Assembly: GCF_018128545.1 (NCBI RefSeq) | Contig: NZ_JAGSND010000002.1 | Location: 414,139-466,954 of the forward strand | DNA from: Sinanaerobacter chloroacetimidivorans | GTDB taxonomy: Bacteria; Bacillota; Clostridia; Peptostreptococcales; Anaerovoracaceae | Direction: 5' to 3' | DNA length: 52,816 bases | Shown here: positions 9,330 through 17,913 of the stretch, in pieces | Numbering within the stretch: the stretch's first letter is position 1 | Layout: every line of letters begins with the position of its first letter | Translations under genes and position numbers: made by a program | Notes under the pieces: generated by a model | The model's input: the letters and a program-made list of their open reading frames with translations, nothing else | Told to the model about the DNA's origin: nothing | Databases searched by the model: none

Positions 9330-9635
9330 TTAGTCCAAAACTTGACCTGTTTTCTTGGATACTCTCTTTTTTGTTCCGCCTTCGATCTTGTATCCGATTC
9401 GAGTCGGGGCTTTTGCTTTGCTATCATAGAACATTACGTTGGAAACATGGATAGGACCTTCCTGGTGCTTAATTTCGCTGTGCAGCTTTCTGGTCTGTTT
9501 CTGATGCTTCGTTTGGATGTTTACACCTTCTACGATAATCTTGTCTTCCTTCGGCATTGCTTTTAGAACTTTGCCTTTTTTGCCTTTATCTTTACCGCTG
9601 ATTACAACTACGGTATCATCTTTTTTAATTTGCAT
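9330..9635 (-). CDS. rplX: 50S ribosomal protein L24
   Basis: Assembly-initiating protein of the large subunit with a KOW motif. The start MQIKKDDTVVVISGKDKGKK gives 101 residues. A GTG two codons earlier is open, but it overlaps the GGGGAGG ribosome binding site, so the ATG is preferred. The KOW segment is VVVISGKDKGKKGKVLKA, and VEGVNIQTKHQKQTRK follows. It lies in normal order after rplN. Confidence 0.95.
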   Translation of the reverse strand: MQIKKDDTVVVISGKDKGKKGKVLKAMPKEDKIIVEGVNIQTKHQKQTRKLHSEIKHQEGPIHVSNVMFYDSKAKAPTRIGYKIEGGTKKRVSKKTGQVLD

Positions 9636-9650
9636 CTCCACACCTCCCCA

Positions 9651-10019
9651 CTAAAGTACTTCTGGTGCCAAAGACACTATTTTCATGAAGCTTTTCTCTC
9701 TCAACTCTCTGGCAACTGGTCCGAAAATACGAGTTCCCACAGGGTTTTTGTCTTCTTTTATAATGACTGCTGCATTCTGATCAAACTTAACGTAGCTTCC
9801 GTCTATTCTTCTGGTGCCATGTTTTGTTCTGACTACAACAGCCTTCACAACATCGCCCTTCTTCACAACACCACCGGGTGTTGCTTCTTTAACGGCACAT
9901 ACGATGATATCTCCTATGTTCGCATAATGACGGCTAGTACCACCAAGTATACGGATACATAATAATTCTTTAGCGCCTGAATTGTCAGCTACTCTTAATC
10001 TGCTTTCCGGCTGAATCAT
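9651..10019 (-). CDS. rplN: 50S ribosomal protein L14
   Basis: Intersubunit bridge protein. The 122 residues are the standard length. [20 protein letters not shown] is typical, [20 protein letters not shown] marks the central barrel (37-56), and the sequence ends [23 protein letters not shown] precedes the ATG. Spacing to rpsQ is 17 bases and to rplX 15. Confidence 0.97.
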   Translation of the reverse strand: MIQPESRLRVADNSGAKELLCIRILGGTSRHYANIGDIIVCAVKEATPGGVVKKGDVVKAVVVRTKHGTRRIDGSYVKFDQNAAVIIKEDKNPVGTRIFGPVARELREKSFMKIVSLAPEVL

Positions 10020-10036
10020 AATGGGTGCCTCCTTTT

Positions 10037-10294
10037 CTATTTAACTTTTTCGATTACGTTTACAAGTCTCCATCTCTTGTCTTTGCTAAGAGGTCTTGTT
10101 TCCATAATTCGTACTTTATCTCCGATGTTACACTCGTTGTTCTCATCGTGAGCCTTGAACTTCTTGGTTCTCTTTACAGCTTTTCCGTAAAGGGAATGTC
10201 TTACGAAGTCTTCCACAGCAACACTGATCGTTTTGTCCATTTTATCACTCACTACGATGCCGACTTTTGTCTTTCTTCTGTTTCTATCTAACAT
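10037..10294 (-). CDS. rpsQ: 30S ribosomal protein S17
   Basis: Primary 16S rRNA binder with an OB fold, 85 residues. It begins [20 protein letters not shown], and the S17 signature lies in [20 protein letters not shown] near 57-76. GGAGG precedes the start. It stands between rpmC and rplN in the normal S10-spc order. Confidence 0.97.
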   Translation of the reverse strand: MLDRNRRKTKVGIVVSDKMDKTISVAVEDFVRHSLYGKAVKRTKKFKAHDENNECNIGDKVRIMETRPLSKDKRWRLVNVIEKVK

Positions 10295-10312
10295 ATTACA
10301 TCCTCCTTTCGA

Positions 10313-10516
10313 TTAACCTTGAACCTTTTTCAGTTCTTTCTCTCTGATAATGGTTTTTACGCGTGCGATTTCCTTTTTAATATCCCTCATTTTAATCGGG
10401 TTTTCAAGCTGACCTGTAACATGCTGGAATCTGAGGTTGAATAATTCATTCTTTAACTTCTTGAATTCAGCGTTCAGTTCAACTTCTGTCATTTCTCTCA
10501 TTTTTTCAATTTTCAT
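10313..10516 (-). CDS. rpmC: 50S ribosomal protein L29
   Basis: Two-helix protein at the peptide exit tunnel, near the docking site of trigger factor and SRP. 67 residues: [20 protein letters not shown], then the conserved [17 protein letters not shown]. Its start codon touches the stop codon of rplP (shared base 10516), so L16 and L29 are translationally coupled. Confidence 0.96.
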   Translation of the reverse strand: MKIEKMREMTEVELNAEFKKLKNELFNLRFQHVTGQLENPIKMRDIKKEIARVKTIIREKELKKVQG

Positions 10517-10950
10517 TACGCTTCACCACCCTCTGCTAATTCTTGGCCTTTGATGGCAAATTTGCTCTTTACAGGAAGCTTGTGGGATGCAAGTCTCATG
10601 GCTTCTCTTGCCTGAGCCTCTGTTACACCTTCAATTTCAAACATAACTCTTCCTGGTTTTACTACTGCTACCCAGAACTCAGGAGCACCTTTACCGGAAC
10701 CCATTCGAACTTCAGCAGGTTTTTTCGTTACTGATTTGTGTGGGAATATCTTTATAAATACTTTACCACCTCTTTTAATAGATCTGGTCATGGCGATACG
10801 AGCAGATTCTATTTGATTTGAAGTGATCCAACCACATTCTTGTGCTATCAGGCCATAAGTTCCGTAAGTAATGGTATTACCTTTGGTTGCTATGCCCTTC
10901 ATTCTTCCTCTGTGGACTCTACGACGTTTCACTCTTTTTGGCATTAACAT
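10516..10950 (-). CDS. rplP: 50S ribosomal protein L16
   Basis: Large-subunit protein at the base of the A-site tRNA elbow. 144 residues. [20 protein letters not shown] is typical of Firmicutes, and the signatures [20 protein letters not shown] (48-67) and [19 protein letters not shown] (82-100) are intact. GGAGG lies 9 bases before the ATG. The gene overlaps rpmC by one base. Confidence 0.97.
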   Translation of the reverse strand: MLMPKRVKRRRVHRGRMKGIATKGNTITYGTYGLIAQECGWITSNQIESARIAMTRSIKRGGKVFIKIFPHKSVTKKPAEVRMGSGKGAPEFWVAVVKPGRVMFEIEGVTEAQAREAMRLASHKLPVKSKFAIKGQELAEGGEA

Positions 10951-10976
10951 CGCTATCTTCCTCCTTTCTCTATCGC

Positions 10977-11867
10977 TTATTCTGCAGCTTCAGCCACTGG
11001 TGCTTCTGCTTTTACTTCCTCAACTTGTGGTGCCGGAGCAGCTGGCTTTGGAGCTCTAGGTCTTCTTGGATTTTCAAGTCTCTTCTCTTCTGGCTTTGCT
11101 TCTCCTCTAGGCCCTCTGTTATTATTTCTGTCGCCGTCTCTTCTTGGTCTGTCATTATCTCTTCTTGGTCTGTCGTTTCTCTTTCTGTCGCCTCTGTTAT
11201 CAGGCTTATCCTCAGGGATAGGGCTCTTTAGGCCTTTTTCAAGGATTTCTCCATGATTGATCCATACCTTGATTCCTAATTTACCGTAAGTGGTGTTTGC
11301 TTCTGCAAATCCATAATCGATATTCGCTCTTAAAGTATGCAGAGGAACATTTCCTTCGCTGTACTTTTCGCTTCTAGCAATTTCAGCACCGCCTAATCTT
11401 CCGGAAACCAGAACCTTGATTCCTTTCGCACCGGATTTCATCGTTCTTCCGATGGCCTGTTTCATGGCTCTTCTAAAGGATATTCTCTTTTCCAGCGCCT
11501 GAGCAATGCTCTCAGCTGTTAACTGGGAATCCAGTTCGATTCTTCTGATTTCAACGATGTTGATCAATGTGCTCTTGCCAGTAAGCTTTTCAACCTCAGC
11601 CTTGAGCTCATCAATGCCATTTCCGGATCTTCCGATTACCATACCTGGCTTACCGGTTAGAACCGTAATTTTAACCTGATTGTTTGCTGCTCTATCAATT
11701 AATATCTTTGAAATTCCTGCTGCATAAAGTCTTTTTTTCACATATTCTCTGATTTTATGATCTTCAACAAGGTAATCTGCGAATTCTTTCTTGTCTGCAT
11801 ACCATTTGGAATCCCAGTCTTTTATAATGCCCACTCTTAACCCATGCGGACTTACTTTCTGACCCAT
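10977..11867 (-). CDS. rpsC: 30S ribosomal protein S3 with long charged C-terminal tail
   Basis: Head protein at the mRNA entry channel, with mRNA helicase and decoding roles. The core of about 222 residues is complete: N-terminal [22 protein letters not shown] domain with [18 protein letters not shown] (72-89), and the C-terminal domain with [17 protein letters not shown]. After that comes an extra tail of about 75 residues, first Arg/Asp/Asn-rich ([18 protein letters not shown]), then Pro/Ala/Glu-rich (to EAPVAEAAE). Usual bacterial S3 is about 210-235 residues, so 296 is long. The tail is likely disordered at the solvent side. Confidence 0.96.
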   Translation of the reverse strand: MGQKVSPHGLRVGIIKDWDSKWYADKKEFADYLVEDHKIREYVKKRLYAAGISKILIDRAANNQVKITVLTGKPGMVIGRSGNGIDELKAEVEKLTGKSTLINIVEIRRIELDSQLTAESIAQALEKRISFRRAMKQAIGRTMKSGAKGIKVLVSGRLGGAEIARSEKYSEGNVPLHTLRANIDYGFAEANTTYGKLGIKVWINHGEILEKGLKSPIPEDKPDNRGDRKRNDRPRRDNDRPRRDGDRNNNRGPRGEAKPEEKRLENPRRPRAPKPAAPAPQVEEVKAEAPVAEAAE

Positions 11868-11893
11868 TCAACGAACCTCCTGTTCTGAATATT

Positions 11894-12226
11894 TTATCTT
11901 TCCTTTAGTGTTACGCCTACGTGGCTGCTTCTTTTAAGAATAACTGATGCACGGCCCTGTGCTCCTGCTCTCCATCTCTTCATGGTTGGTCCTTGATGAG
12001 CGTACACTTCAGCTACATATAGCTTATCTACATTCATTTCGAAATTGTTTTCAGCATTTGCTGCTGCTGATTTAACAACCTTCTCAACGATTTCCGCACC
12101 TTTACCAGGTGTGAATTTTAATATGGTTAACGCCTCGCTTAAGTTCTTTCCTCTTACTAAATCAGCAACAGGCTTCAGCTTGATAGGAGACATCCTTACA
12201 TATTTTGCAACTGCTTTTGCTTCCAT
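11894..12226 (-). CDS. rplV: 50S ribosomal protein L22
   Basis: Protein lining the peptide exit tunnel with a long beta hairpin; changes in that hairpin give macrolide resistance in many bacteria. 110 residues. MEAKAVAKYVRMSPIKLKPV at the start, VYAHQGPTMKRWRAGAQGRA forms the hairpin tip region (81-100). No insertion or deletion is seen there. AGGAGG precedes the start. Confidence 0.97.
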   Translation of the reverse strand: MEAKAVAKYVRMSPIKLKPVADLVRGKNLSEALTILKFTPGKGAEIVEKVVKSAAANAENNFEMNVDKLYVAEVYAHQGPTMKRWRAGAQGRASVILKRSSHVGVTLKER

Positions 12227-12246
12227 TGATTAAGATCCTCCTTTAC

Positions 12247-12531
12247 TTATTTTTTCTTAACTTTCGAAGACTTATCTGCCGCATGACCTCTGTAGTTTCT
12301 CGTAGGAGCAAACTCGCCCAGTCTGTGTCCTACCATATCCTCAGTGATATATACCGGAACATGTTTCTTTCCGTCATGCACTGCAATTGTATGTCCCACC
12401 ATCTGTGGGAATATAGTTGATGGTCTTGACCATGTTTTTAAAACTTTCTTTTCGCCGGCTGTATTCATTGCATCAATATTCTTAAGCAGCTTGGCATTTA
12501 CAAAAGGGCCCTTTTTAAGTGATCTTCCCAT
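12247..12531 (-). CDS. rpsS: 30S ribosomal protein S19
   Basis: Head protein that forms a complex with S13 near the A and P sites. 94 residues. [20 protein letters not shown] is the standard start, and [20 protein letters not shown] with [12 protein letters not shown] holds the family signature. The gene is 22 bases downstream of rplB and 20 upstream of rplV. Confidence 0.97.
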   Translation of the reverse strand: MGRSLKKGPFVNAKLLKNIDAMNTAGEKKVLKTWSRPSTIFPQMVGHTIAVHDGKKHVPVYITEDMVGHRLGEFAPTRNYRGHAADKSSKVKKK

Positions 12532-12553
12532 TATCTTTGCTTCCTCCCTTCAA

Positions 12554-13387
12554 CTATTTTTCGTTACGTCTTTTTACGATATATTGATTTGACGGATTAT
12601 TCTTCTTTCTGGTCTTATATCCCAGAGCAGGTTTACCCCAAGGAGTAACCGGGCTAACTCTACCGATTCCGGTTTTACCTTCACCACCACCGTGTGGGTG
12701 ATCGTTCGGATTCATGACGGAACCTCTAACGGTAGGTCTGATACCCATATGTCTTTTTCTTCCTGCTTTACCAATCTTGATGTTTTCGTGATCGAGATTT
12801 CCTACTTCGCCGATGGTGGCTCTGCATTCAATTCTGATTCTTCTTACTTCGCCGGAAGGAAGTCTTACAGAAGCGTAATCTCCTTCTTTTGCCATAAGCT
12901 GTGCGCCGTTTCCTGCAGATCTTACCATCTGAGCACCTTTTCCAGGTTTCAGCTCGATGCAGTGGATCACGGTACCGACTGGGATGTTCTTAACCGGAAG
13001 TGCATTTCCAATTTTGATATCAGCATCTGCTCCTGATACTACAGTATCACCAACAACCAATTTGTTCGGAGCGATAATATATCTCTTTTCGCCGTCTGGA
13101 TAAACAATCAGTGCAATATTTGCGCTTCTGTTAGGATCATACTCGATTGTAGTAACTTTTCCTGGAATACCATCTTTGTTTCTTTTGAAGTCAATGATTC
13201 TGTATTTCGCTCTGGTACCGCCGCCTCTGTGTCTTACGGTGATTTTTCCTCTTACATTTCTTCCTGCATTTTTCTTAAGAGTCACTGTAAGAGATTTTTC
13301 CGGAGTACTCGTCGTAATTTCTTCAAATGTTGAAACCGTCATTCCTCTTAATCCAGGAGTGATAGGATTATATTTTTTGATTCCCAT
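12554..13387 (-). CDS. rplB: 50S ribosomal protein L2
   Basis: Core large-subunit protein needed for subunit association and peptidyl transferase activity. 277 residues. [20 protein letters not shown] at the start; the conserved [20 protein letters not shown] (about 218-237) includes the histidine near the catalytic centre. The tail [12 protein letters not shown] is typical. AGGAGG precedes the start. Confidence 0.98.
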   Translation of the reverse strand: MGIKKYNPITPGLRGMTVSTFEEITTSTPEKSLTVTLKKNAGRNVRGKITVRHRGGGTRAKYRIIDFKRNKDGIPGKVTTIEYDPNRSANIALIVYPDGEKRYIIAPNKLVVGDTVVSGADADIKIGNALPVKNIPVGTVIHCIELKPGKGAQMVRSAGNGAQLMAKEGDYASVRLPSGEVRRIRIECRATIGEVGNLDHENIKIGKAGRKRHMGIRPTVRGSVMNPNDHPHGGGEGKTGIGRVSPVTPWGKPALGYKTRKKNNPSNQYIVKRRNEK

Positions 13388-13402
13388 ATCTTTCGTCCCT
13401 CC

Positions 13403-13693
13403 TTATAGACCTTGGAAGAATTCGATTTCCTTACTTTTTTCCGTAAGGGTTACAATTGCTTTCTTTGAAGCAGGTCTTCTTCCCACTGTTTTTCCCATTC
13501 TTTTTACTTTACCTTGAACATTCATAATGTTTACTTTTGCTACTTCTACTCCGAAAATTTCTTCCAGTGCATGTTTAACCTGAGTTTTGTTTGCATCGGT
13601 AGCAACTTTGAAAGTATATTTTTTATTAGCCGCATCATCCATACTTCTTTCGGAAATAACCGGCTTTATGATTACATCATAGGGGGTTGTCAT
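13403..13693 (-). CDS. rplW: 50S ribosomal protein L23
   Basis: Exit-tunnel protein and docking point for trigger factor and SRP. 96 residues. [40 protein letters not shown] and [20 protein letters not shown] are typical. Its ATG shares one base with the rplD stop codon (TAATG), showing translational coupling. Confidence 0.97.
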   Translation of the reverse strand: MTTPYDVIIKPVISERSMDDAANKKYTFKVATDANKTQVKHALEEIFGVEVAKVNIMNVQGKVKRMGKTVGRRPASKKAIVTLTEKSKEIEFFQGL

Positions 13694-14316
13694 TATGAAT
13701 ACACCTCCTCAATTTTGTTGATCGCATCCTTAGTAACGATGAAGCTTGTATAATGAATGATCTCATATACGTTCATTGTGCTTACTAAAGCTGTCTTTAC
13801 TCCTGGAATGTTAGCTGCGGACTTGATTACGTTTTCGTCCTTGTCAGCCATAATGATGAGGGCTTTCTTTGCTGCCTTCACGTTTTCTAATACTTTGATC
13901 ATTTCCTTTGTCTTTGGCTCTGCAAAGGAAAGTGAATCTAATACGATAATTTCTTTTTCCTCCACCTTTGAGGATAAAGCTGACTTCATAGCGAGTCTTC
14001 TTAATTTCTTAGGCACCGTATATCTGTAATCTCTTGGCTTTGGTGCGAACACAACGCCTCCGCCAACCTGTGAAGGATCTGTTGAGCTACCTTGTCTGTG
14101 ACGACCAGTTCCCTTCTGTCTGAAAGGTTTTCTACCACCGCCTCTGACTTCGCCTCTGTTTTTCGCTGACTGTGTGCCTTGTCTTTGGTTTGCGAGGTAA
14201 TTCTTTACCACGGCGTGTACCGCATACTGGTTCACTTCTATTCCAAAGATATCATCTTTTAATTCGATACTACCGGCTTCTGCTCCGGACATATTCAGCA
14301 TAGTTACTTTTGCCAT
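13693..14316 (-). CDS. rplD: 50S ribosomal protein L4
   Basis: Large-subunit protein whose extended loop reaches the exit tunnel constriction opposite L22. 207 residues. The tunnel loop includes [20 protein letters not shown] and [20 protein letters not shown] (about 46-86) and looks intact. The globular part ends in [18 protein letters not shown]. It overlaps rplW by one base and follows rplC by 28 bases. In E. coli L4 represses its own operon; no leader of that type can be recognised here. Confidence 0.97.
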   Translation of the reverse strand: MAKVTMLNMSGAEAGSIELKDDIFGIEVNQYAVHAVVKNYLANQRQGTQSAKNRGEVRGGGRKPFRQKGTGRHRQGSSTDPSQVGGGVVFAPKPRDYRYTVPKKLRRLAMKSALSSKVEEKEIIVLDSLSFAEPKTKEMIKVLENVKAAKKALIIMADKDENVIKSAANIPGVKTALVSTMNVYEIIHYTSFIVTKDAINKIEEVYS

Positions 14317-14344
14317 TTTACTTCCTCCTTTCTGAAGTCATTAT

Positions 14345-14980
14345 CTATTTGTCTTGACCTTTAACTGCGTATTGAATGCGGAGTAAACTGCCTTTTCCGC
14401 CAGGTACCGCACCTTTAACCAGCATCAGGTTTCTGTCCTCTATGATTTTTACAAGAACAACGTTCTGAACAGTTATGGTGTCTCTACCCATTCTTCCGGG
14501 ACCTGCATTTCCCTTGAATACTCTGGAAGGATAGGTTCCTGCTGCCAGAGCACCGGCAAGTCTCTTATGCTTGGATCCGTGGGTCATCGGTCCTCTGTGA
14601 TGTCCGTGTCTTTTAATGTTACCCTGAGTTCCTTTACCCTTTGATACGCCTGTGACATCCAACTTCTTGCCAGCTTCGAAATCAGCTACTGTGATCACCT
14701 GATTTGGCTCATAAGTTTCGCCTTCATCAAGTCTGATTTCTGTTAGATGCTTTTTCAGCGGAGCCTGCCATTTTGCAAAATGACCTTTTGTAGGCTTGTT
14801 CAGTCTCTGCTCCTTCGCATCGCCGTATCCGATCTGAACAGCATTGTAGCCATCAGTTTCAACGGTCTTGATTTGAGTCACGACTGCAGGGCCTGCTTCA
14901 ATCACAGTTACCGGAATCGCTTCTCCAGCTTCGGAAAAAATCTGAGTCATTCCAATTTTTTTCCCTAAAATTGTTTTCAT
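14345..14980 (-). CDS. rplC: 50S ribosomal protein L3
   Basis: Assembly-initiating protein near the peptidyl transferase centre. The start MKTILGKKIGMTQIFSEAGE gives 211 residues; the open frame extends 24 codons upstream but AGGAGGTGTAAGG lies directly before this ATG. The central extension KRHGHHRGPMTHGSKHKRLA (about 126-145) and GNAGPGRMGRDTITVQN are complete. In Firmicutes L3 assists mini-RNase III (mrnC, 45240-45665) in 23S maturation. Confidence 0.97.
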   Translation of the reverse strand: MKTILGKKIGMTQIFSEAGEAIPVTVIEAGPAVVTQIKTVETDGYNAVQIGYGDAKEQRLNKPTKGHFAKWQAPLKKHLTEIRLDEGETYEPNQVITVADFEAGKKLDVTGVSKGKGTQGNIKRHGHHRGPMTHGSKHKRLAGALAAGTYPSRVFKGNAGPGRMGRDTITVQNVVLVKIIEDRNLMLVKGAVPGGKGSLLRIQYAVKGQDK

Positions 14981-15074
14981 CCTTACACCTCCTGGTTTCT
15001 TACAGCGGATTACTGTTTTGTGAGTAATCATACTAAGGGGAGATTTTTGCAAATCTATGTTTTCTTAGTATTTT

Positions 15075-15386
15075 CTAAAGTTTGATCTCGATATCAACAC
15101 CTGCAGGTAAATCCAGCTTCATCAATGCATCAACTGTCTTTGGTGTGGTGTTTGAGATATCAATGAGTCTCTTGTGCGTTCTCTGTTCGAACTGCTCTCT
15201 GCTGTCCTTGTACTTGTGAACGGCTCTTAGAATTGTGATGATCTGCTTCTCTGTTGGCAGTGGAATTGGTCCGGAAACATCTGCACCTGTCTTTTTGGCT
15301 GTTTCCACAATTCTTGCTGCTGACTGATCTAAAGATTTGTGATCATAAGCCTTCAGCTTGATTCTGATTTTTTGTTGTTCGCTCAT
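15075..15386 (-). CDS. rpsJ: 30S ribosomal protein S10
   Basis: First gene of the S10 operon; 30S head protein that can also act with NusB in antitermination. 103 residues. [20 protein letters not shown], then [20 protein letters not shown] and the loop [28 protein letters not shown] precedes the start. It has its own promoter about 240 bases upstream and a structured leader. Confidence 0.97.
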   Translation of the reverse strand: MSEQQKIRIKLKAYDHKSLDQSAARIVETAKKTGADVSGPIPLPTEKQIITILRAVHKYKDSREQFEQRTHKRLIDISNTTPKTVDALMKLDLPAGVDIEIKL

Positions 15387-15631
15387 TCTTTCTTTCCTCC
15401 TTGATTTTCGTACGTTTTCGCTATGCTGTACGAGGGGTTCGTCCCTGGTGCTTTCTCCGTATACTAGGATTTGCTTACTCGGTACACGGCGCCGTGTGTT
15501 TCATATTTTTTTACACAAAGCAAAAAGCACGAGAATCCCTTCGCCCGTTTCTGGAACGGACAATTCTCTGCAGAAATTACCTGATAGCTCAGCAACTTCC
15601 TGCTTCATCGCCTTTTTTAGCAAGCCTTTAG
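15387..15631 (-). promoter_or_regulatory. S10 operon leader with hairpins and a possible short ORF
   Basis: Untranslated leader of about 240 bases between the promoter and rpsJ. It contains a stem GAGAAT/ATTCTC with an inner CCGTT/AACGG near 15536-15575, a perfect 14-base palindrome ACACGGCGCCGTGT (15484-15497), and CGTAC/GTACG arms near 15412-15440. An ATG frame of 35 codons (15608 to 15501) begins MKQEVAELSGNFCREL; it lacks a good ribosome binding site and may be chance. No known leader class is recognised. Confidence 0.5.
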
Positions 15632-15660
15632 AGTATATTATAAGTTGTGGGATATTGCAA
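15632..15660 (-). promoter_or_regulatory. Promoter of the S10-spc-alpha operon
   Basis: Vegetative sigma-A type promoter on the minus strand: -35 TTGCAA (15655-15660), spacer of 17 bases, -10 TATACT (15632-15637). An AT-rich stretch lies upstream. This is the only good promoter seen for the next 15 kb of genes. Confidence 0.75.
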
Positions 15661-15824
15661 TAGTTTTTCCAAAAAAAGTTGAAGAAAAACCAAAGTTTTT
15701 TTAAAGAAGTTATCTGACAATTTCAACGTTTTAAAAGATAGGATTCAATACACGCACCGGGGCGTTCAGTGAATTATAAAATCGACTTAAAAAGCCAGTC
15801 ATTTCAGTCTTTTCAGCGCTTACA

Positions 15825-16001
15825 TCAAAAAAATATCACTCCGATTAGAATACCAAGTCCAACAATCCCTCCATACACAAGCCCTACAATGATGGTAATA
15901 CGATTGTATTTCGAGTTTCTGTTTTTCTTGCCTCCCTGATAGGCAAAAAATAAATTCAATATGAGTATTACAATAGCGATGCCCGCAACTATCTTTTCCA
16001 T
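15825..16001 (-). CDS. Small two-helix membrane protein, paralogue A
   Basis: Short protein of unknown function, 58 residues: MEKIVAGIAIVILILNLFFA, a basic loop YQGGKKNRNSKYNRI, then a second hydrophobic glycine-rich helix ending LGILIGVIFF. Two membrane segments (about 4-20 and 36-57) with a positively charged turn suggest a hairpin in the membrane. The start was chosen because AAGGGGGC lies 8 bases before it; an upstream GTG is possible. It is clearly homologous to the next gene (FFAYQGGK-NRN-KY-RITI in both). Not recognised as toxin or holin with confidence. Confidence 0.7.
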   Translation of the reverse strand: MEKIVAGIAIVILILNLFFAYQGGKKNRNSKYNRITIIVGLVYGGIVGLGILIGVIFF

Positions 16002-16079
16002 ATCCCTTGCCCCCTTAATGATTCGTTTGTCTATAAGCAGACACACTGGTCCGTAATGAAACTAACCATCTGCAATTTA

Positions 16080-16268
16080 TTAAAAAAACAATGTTCCAAT
16101 AATCAATCCTAATCCAATGGCACCGCCAATTCCAATGCCAACCATGATGGTGATACGATCATACTTCGGATTCCGGTTTCTCTTGCCTCCCTGATAGGCG
16201 AAAAACAAACACATCAGTATACTGGCAATGATAACAATTAATGCGATACCTGCTGTAATGATTTTCAT
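16080..16268 (-). CDS. Small two-helix membrane protein, paralogue B
   Basis: Unknown 62-residue protein, a tandem paralogue of the gene at 15825-16001. It has helix 1 KIITAGIALIVIIASILMCL, the basic loop FFAYQGGKRNRNPKYDRITI, then helix 2 with VGIGIGGAIGLGLIIGTLFF. A strong GGGGGGG site precedes the ATG. The pair is about 80 bases apart and likely co-transcribed. A long imperfect palindrome begins just upstream of its ribosome binding site. Function could be envelope stress or regulation; there is no direct evidence. Confidence 0.7.
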   Translation of the reverse strand: MKIITAGIALIVIIASILMCLFFAYQGGKRNRNPKYDRITIMVGIGIGGAIGLGLIIGTLFF

Positions 16269-16293
16269 GGTATATCCCCCCCTAATATTTATT

Positions 16294-16663
16294 AGTTAGT
16301 CAAATTTCATTTATTAGTATTTAAACCGGATCATTTAACTGCCAGATCGAAATAGTTGAGTTTTGACAAGCCAAAGGTCTGACTTTGTATCACGAAAATA
16401 CTCACAGGTTTCTAATGATATGGTCTCGATTCGTTATTTTTAACCCCAAAAACAAACGGTATCCCTAATCGGTGTTTTTGGGTTATGGCTATCATGGAAT
16501 ACCATCATTAAAAATAACATCATCTTCAACCTATATCATAAACGAAACCTGTTCGGATATTTTCTTAAATCCAAAGCTCAGCCATTGCGGCTTGATAAAA
16601 AACTTGCAAAAACTAAAGCTGTCAGTTTAATCGTTTGATATTACAAATCTTTTTTGACTAACT
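16294..16663. repeat. Long imperfect palindrome P1 (about 370 bases)
   Basis: The two halves are inverted copies with many mismatches. Matching pairs from outside in: AGTTAGTCAAA (16294-16304) with TTTGACTAACT (16653-16663); GACAAGCC (16365-16372) with GGCTTGAT (16589-16596); ACAGGTTTC with GAAACCTG (about 16405 and 16545); ATGATATGG with CCTATATCAT; GTTATTTTTAA (16433-16443) with TTAAAAATAAC (16508-16518); AACCCCAAAAACA (16442-16454) with TGTTTTTGGGTT (16473-16484) at the tip. No reading frame of note. As RNA it would fold into one very long rod. Confidence 0.8.
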
Positions 16664-16736
16664 GAGTTCGACTCCGAAGCAAATTTTCACTAACTAAAAA
16701 AATTTGCTAACCGCTGGTTCGGGCTGGGTGCCATTT
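16664..16736. repeat. Hairpin linker between palindromes P1 and P2
   Basis: Contains GCAAATTTT and AAAAATTTGC, which pair around CACTAACT. The stem thus carries another inverted copy of the AGTTAGTGAAAA end motif seen at the borders of P1. No gene is present. Confidence 0.6.
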
Positions 16737-17074
16737 GTTTGTAAACTATGTGATTTTAATTTGTCTGATCTGCAAAAGGGCTATAACAATACGTTGAAAT
16801 AATTTTGCTTTGGTCTTATCCGAAATGGTCATAATCTTTATGGGATATAAGCAAAGCCTTGAGCAGGTTTGAAGTATTTTCAACCGAATCGAGTAGGATT
16901 TTTCGTAGATTGCATCAGCAATCTCAGCAAATAATGTGACCCTTCACATTTTTGCGCACGAAAAATCATGAGATGAGGTTATGAAAATATCAAAACTGCG
17001 AACCAGCTTTGCGTTATCACATAAAATTAGACCTTTTGCTGATCAGACGAAAATTGTAACTTAGTTTCACAAAC
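16737..17074. repeat. Long imperfect palindrome P2 with a three-way junction tip (about 338 bases)
   Basis: Inverted halves: GTTTGTAAACTA (16737-16748) with TAGTTTCACAAAC (17062-17074), and TCTGATCTGCAAAAGG (16764-16779) with CCTTTTGCTGATCAGA (17032-17047). Nearer the middle lies a branched structure at 16897-16967: outer stem GATTTTTCGT/ACGAAAAATC, hairpin AGATTGC-ATCA-GCAATCT (16907-16924), and hairpin GCAAATAATGTG/CACATTTTTGC (16927-16955). It ends a few bases from the LUD gene stop codon, but has no T-run. Confidence 0.8.
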
Positions 17075-17083
17075 TAATAAATA

Positions 17084-17722
17084 TTAATAGCCTAAATCCT
17101 CATTCACTAATATCACTTCCAGCCTTCCCGGATTGCTGCAGAATCTGGTGGTGACGATATTACAGCAGAGGCAGTCATCAGAAGTGCAGTCTCCGCATAT
17201 CCCGGTAGCCGAACATGGTGTTTTTTTATTCAAGCGCAGTGCATTGGGCACAGCAGCATCAAGCCTTGCTCTGTTTAAAGCGGCTTCATGGTCTCTCACA
17301 ATTTTATTGGCGCCAATTACAATCACTACCTTCTTTGGGCCGAAACAGAGTGCCGCTACTCTATTGCTTGTACCGTCTAGATTGACAAGTTCACCATCCA
17401 TCGTAACAGCATTGGAGCTCATCAGAAAATAATCCGCCGTCAGGGATTGGCGCCTTCGTTCAAAAGATTCAACGGGATCCTTTGTGGAATAGGGATCGAT
17501 GGTCGTCAAATCTCTTTCAGCTAGTTTGGGCTTAATACCAAGTGTGTTAATGGTAGCAGACCCGCCCCAGGAAACCACACTGTTATCCTGAATGATATCC
17601 AGTACCTTTTGAGCTGCTTCCTCCCCGGTCTCACAATAGTGGGCAATGATCTTCCGCTTTTCCAGATTCTTTTTCACAGTCTCCATCTTTAACTTGTTTG
17701 CTTTTCTTACTTCATCCAACAT
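17084..17722 (-). CDS. LUD-domain protein (LutC/YkgG-like, DUF162)
   Basis: Member of the LUD family linked to lactate utilisation and related cytosolic oxidoreductase systems. 212 residues from the ATG 11 bases after AAGGAG; two earlier in-frame starts (GTG 17734, ATG 17731) overlap or crowd that site. Signatures: VSWGGSATINTLGIKP (about 50-65), LMSSNAVTMDGELVNLDGTS (about 100-119), GPKKVVIVIGANKIV and the cysteine-rich end PCSATGICGDCTSDDCLCCN. It stands alone, without LutA or LutB partners, between tuf copy 1 and the palindrome cluster. Exact role unknown. Confidence 0.8.
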   Translation of the reverse strand: MLDEVRKANKLKMETVKKNLEKRKIIAHYCETGEEAAQKVLDIIQDNSVVSWGGSATINTLGIKPKLAERDLTTIDPYSTKDPVESFERRRQSLTADYFLMSSNAVTMDGELVNLDGTSNRVAALCFGPKKVVIVIGANKIVRDHEAALNRARLDAAVPNALRLNKKTPCSATGICGDCTSDDCLCCNIVTTRFCSNPGRLEVILVNEDLGY

Positions 17723-17825
17723 TCTTTTCATCACTCCTTCTGCAAACGATAATTCTATTTTAGCACTTTTTTTATTTCACGCATACAGAACCCTGAAAGA
17801 AATTTGATTCCATCAGAGTAAAAAC

Positions 17826-17858
17826 GAAAAAAAGACCCGCAATTTATGCGAGTCTTTT
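17826..17858 (-). terminator. Terminator downstream of tuf copy 1
   Basis: On the minus strand a hairpin GACTCGCATAAATTGCGGGTC (17834-17854, one G-T pair region) is followed by TTTTTTT. It ends the rpsL-rpsG-fusA-tuf transcript after the duplicated 3' flank. Confidence 0.8.
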
Positions 17859-17913
17859 CATTTGTAATTTATAAATCTTATCCTTTGAGGCAAAGCCCTA
17901 AAGTTGCACGCTT

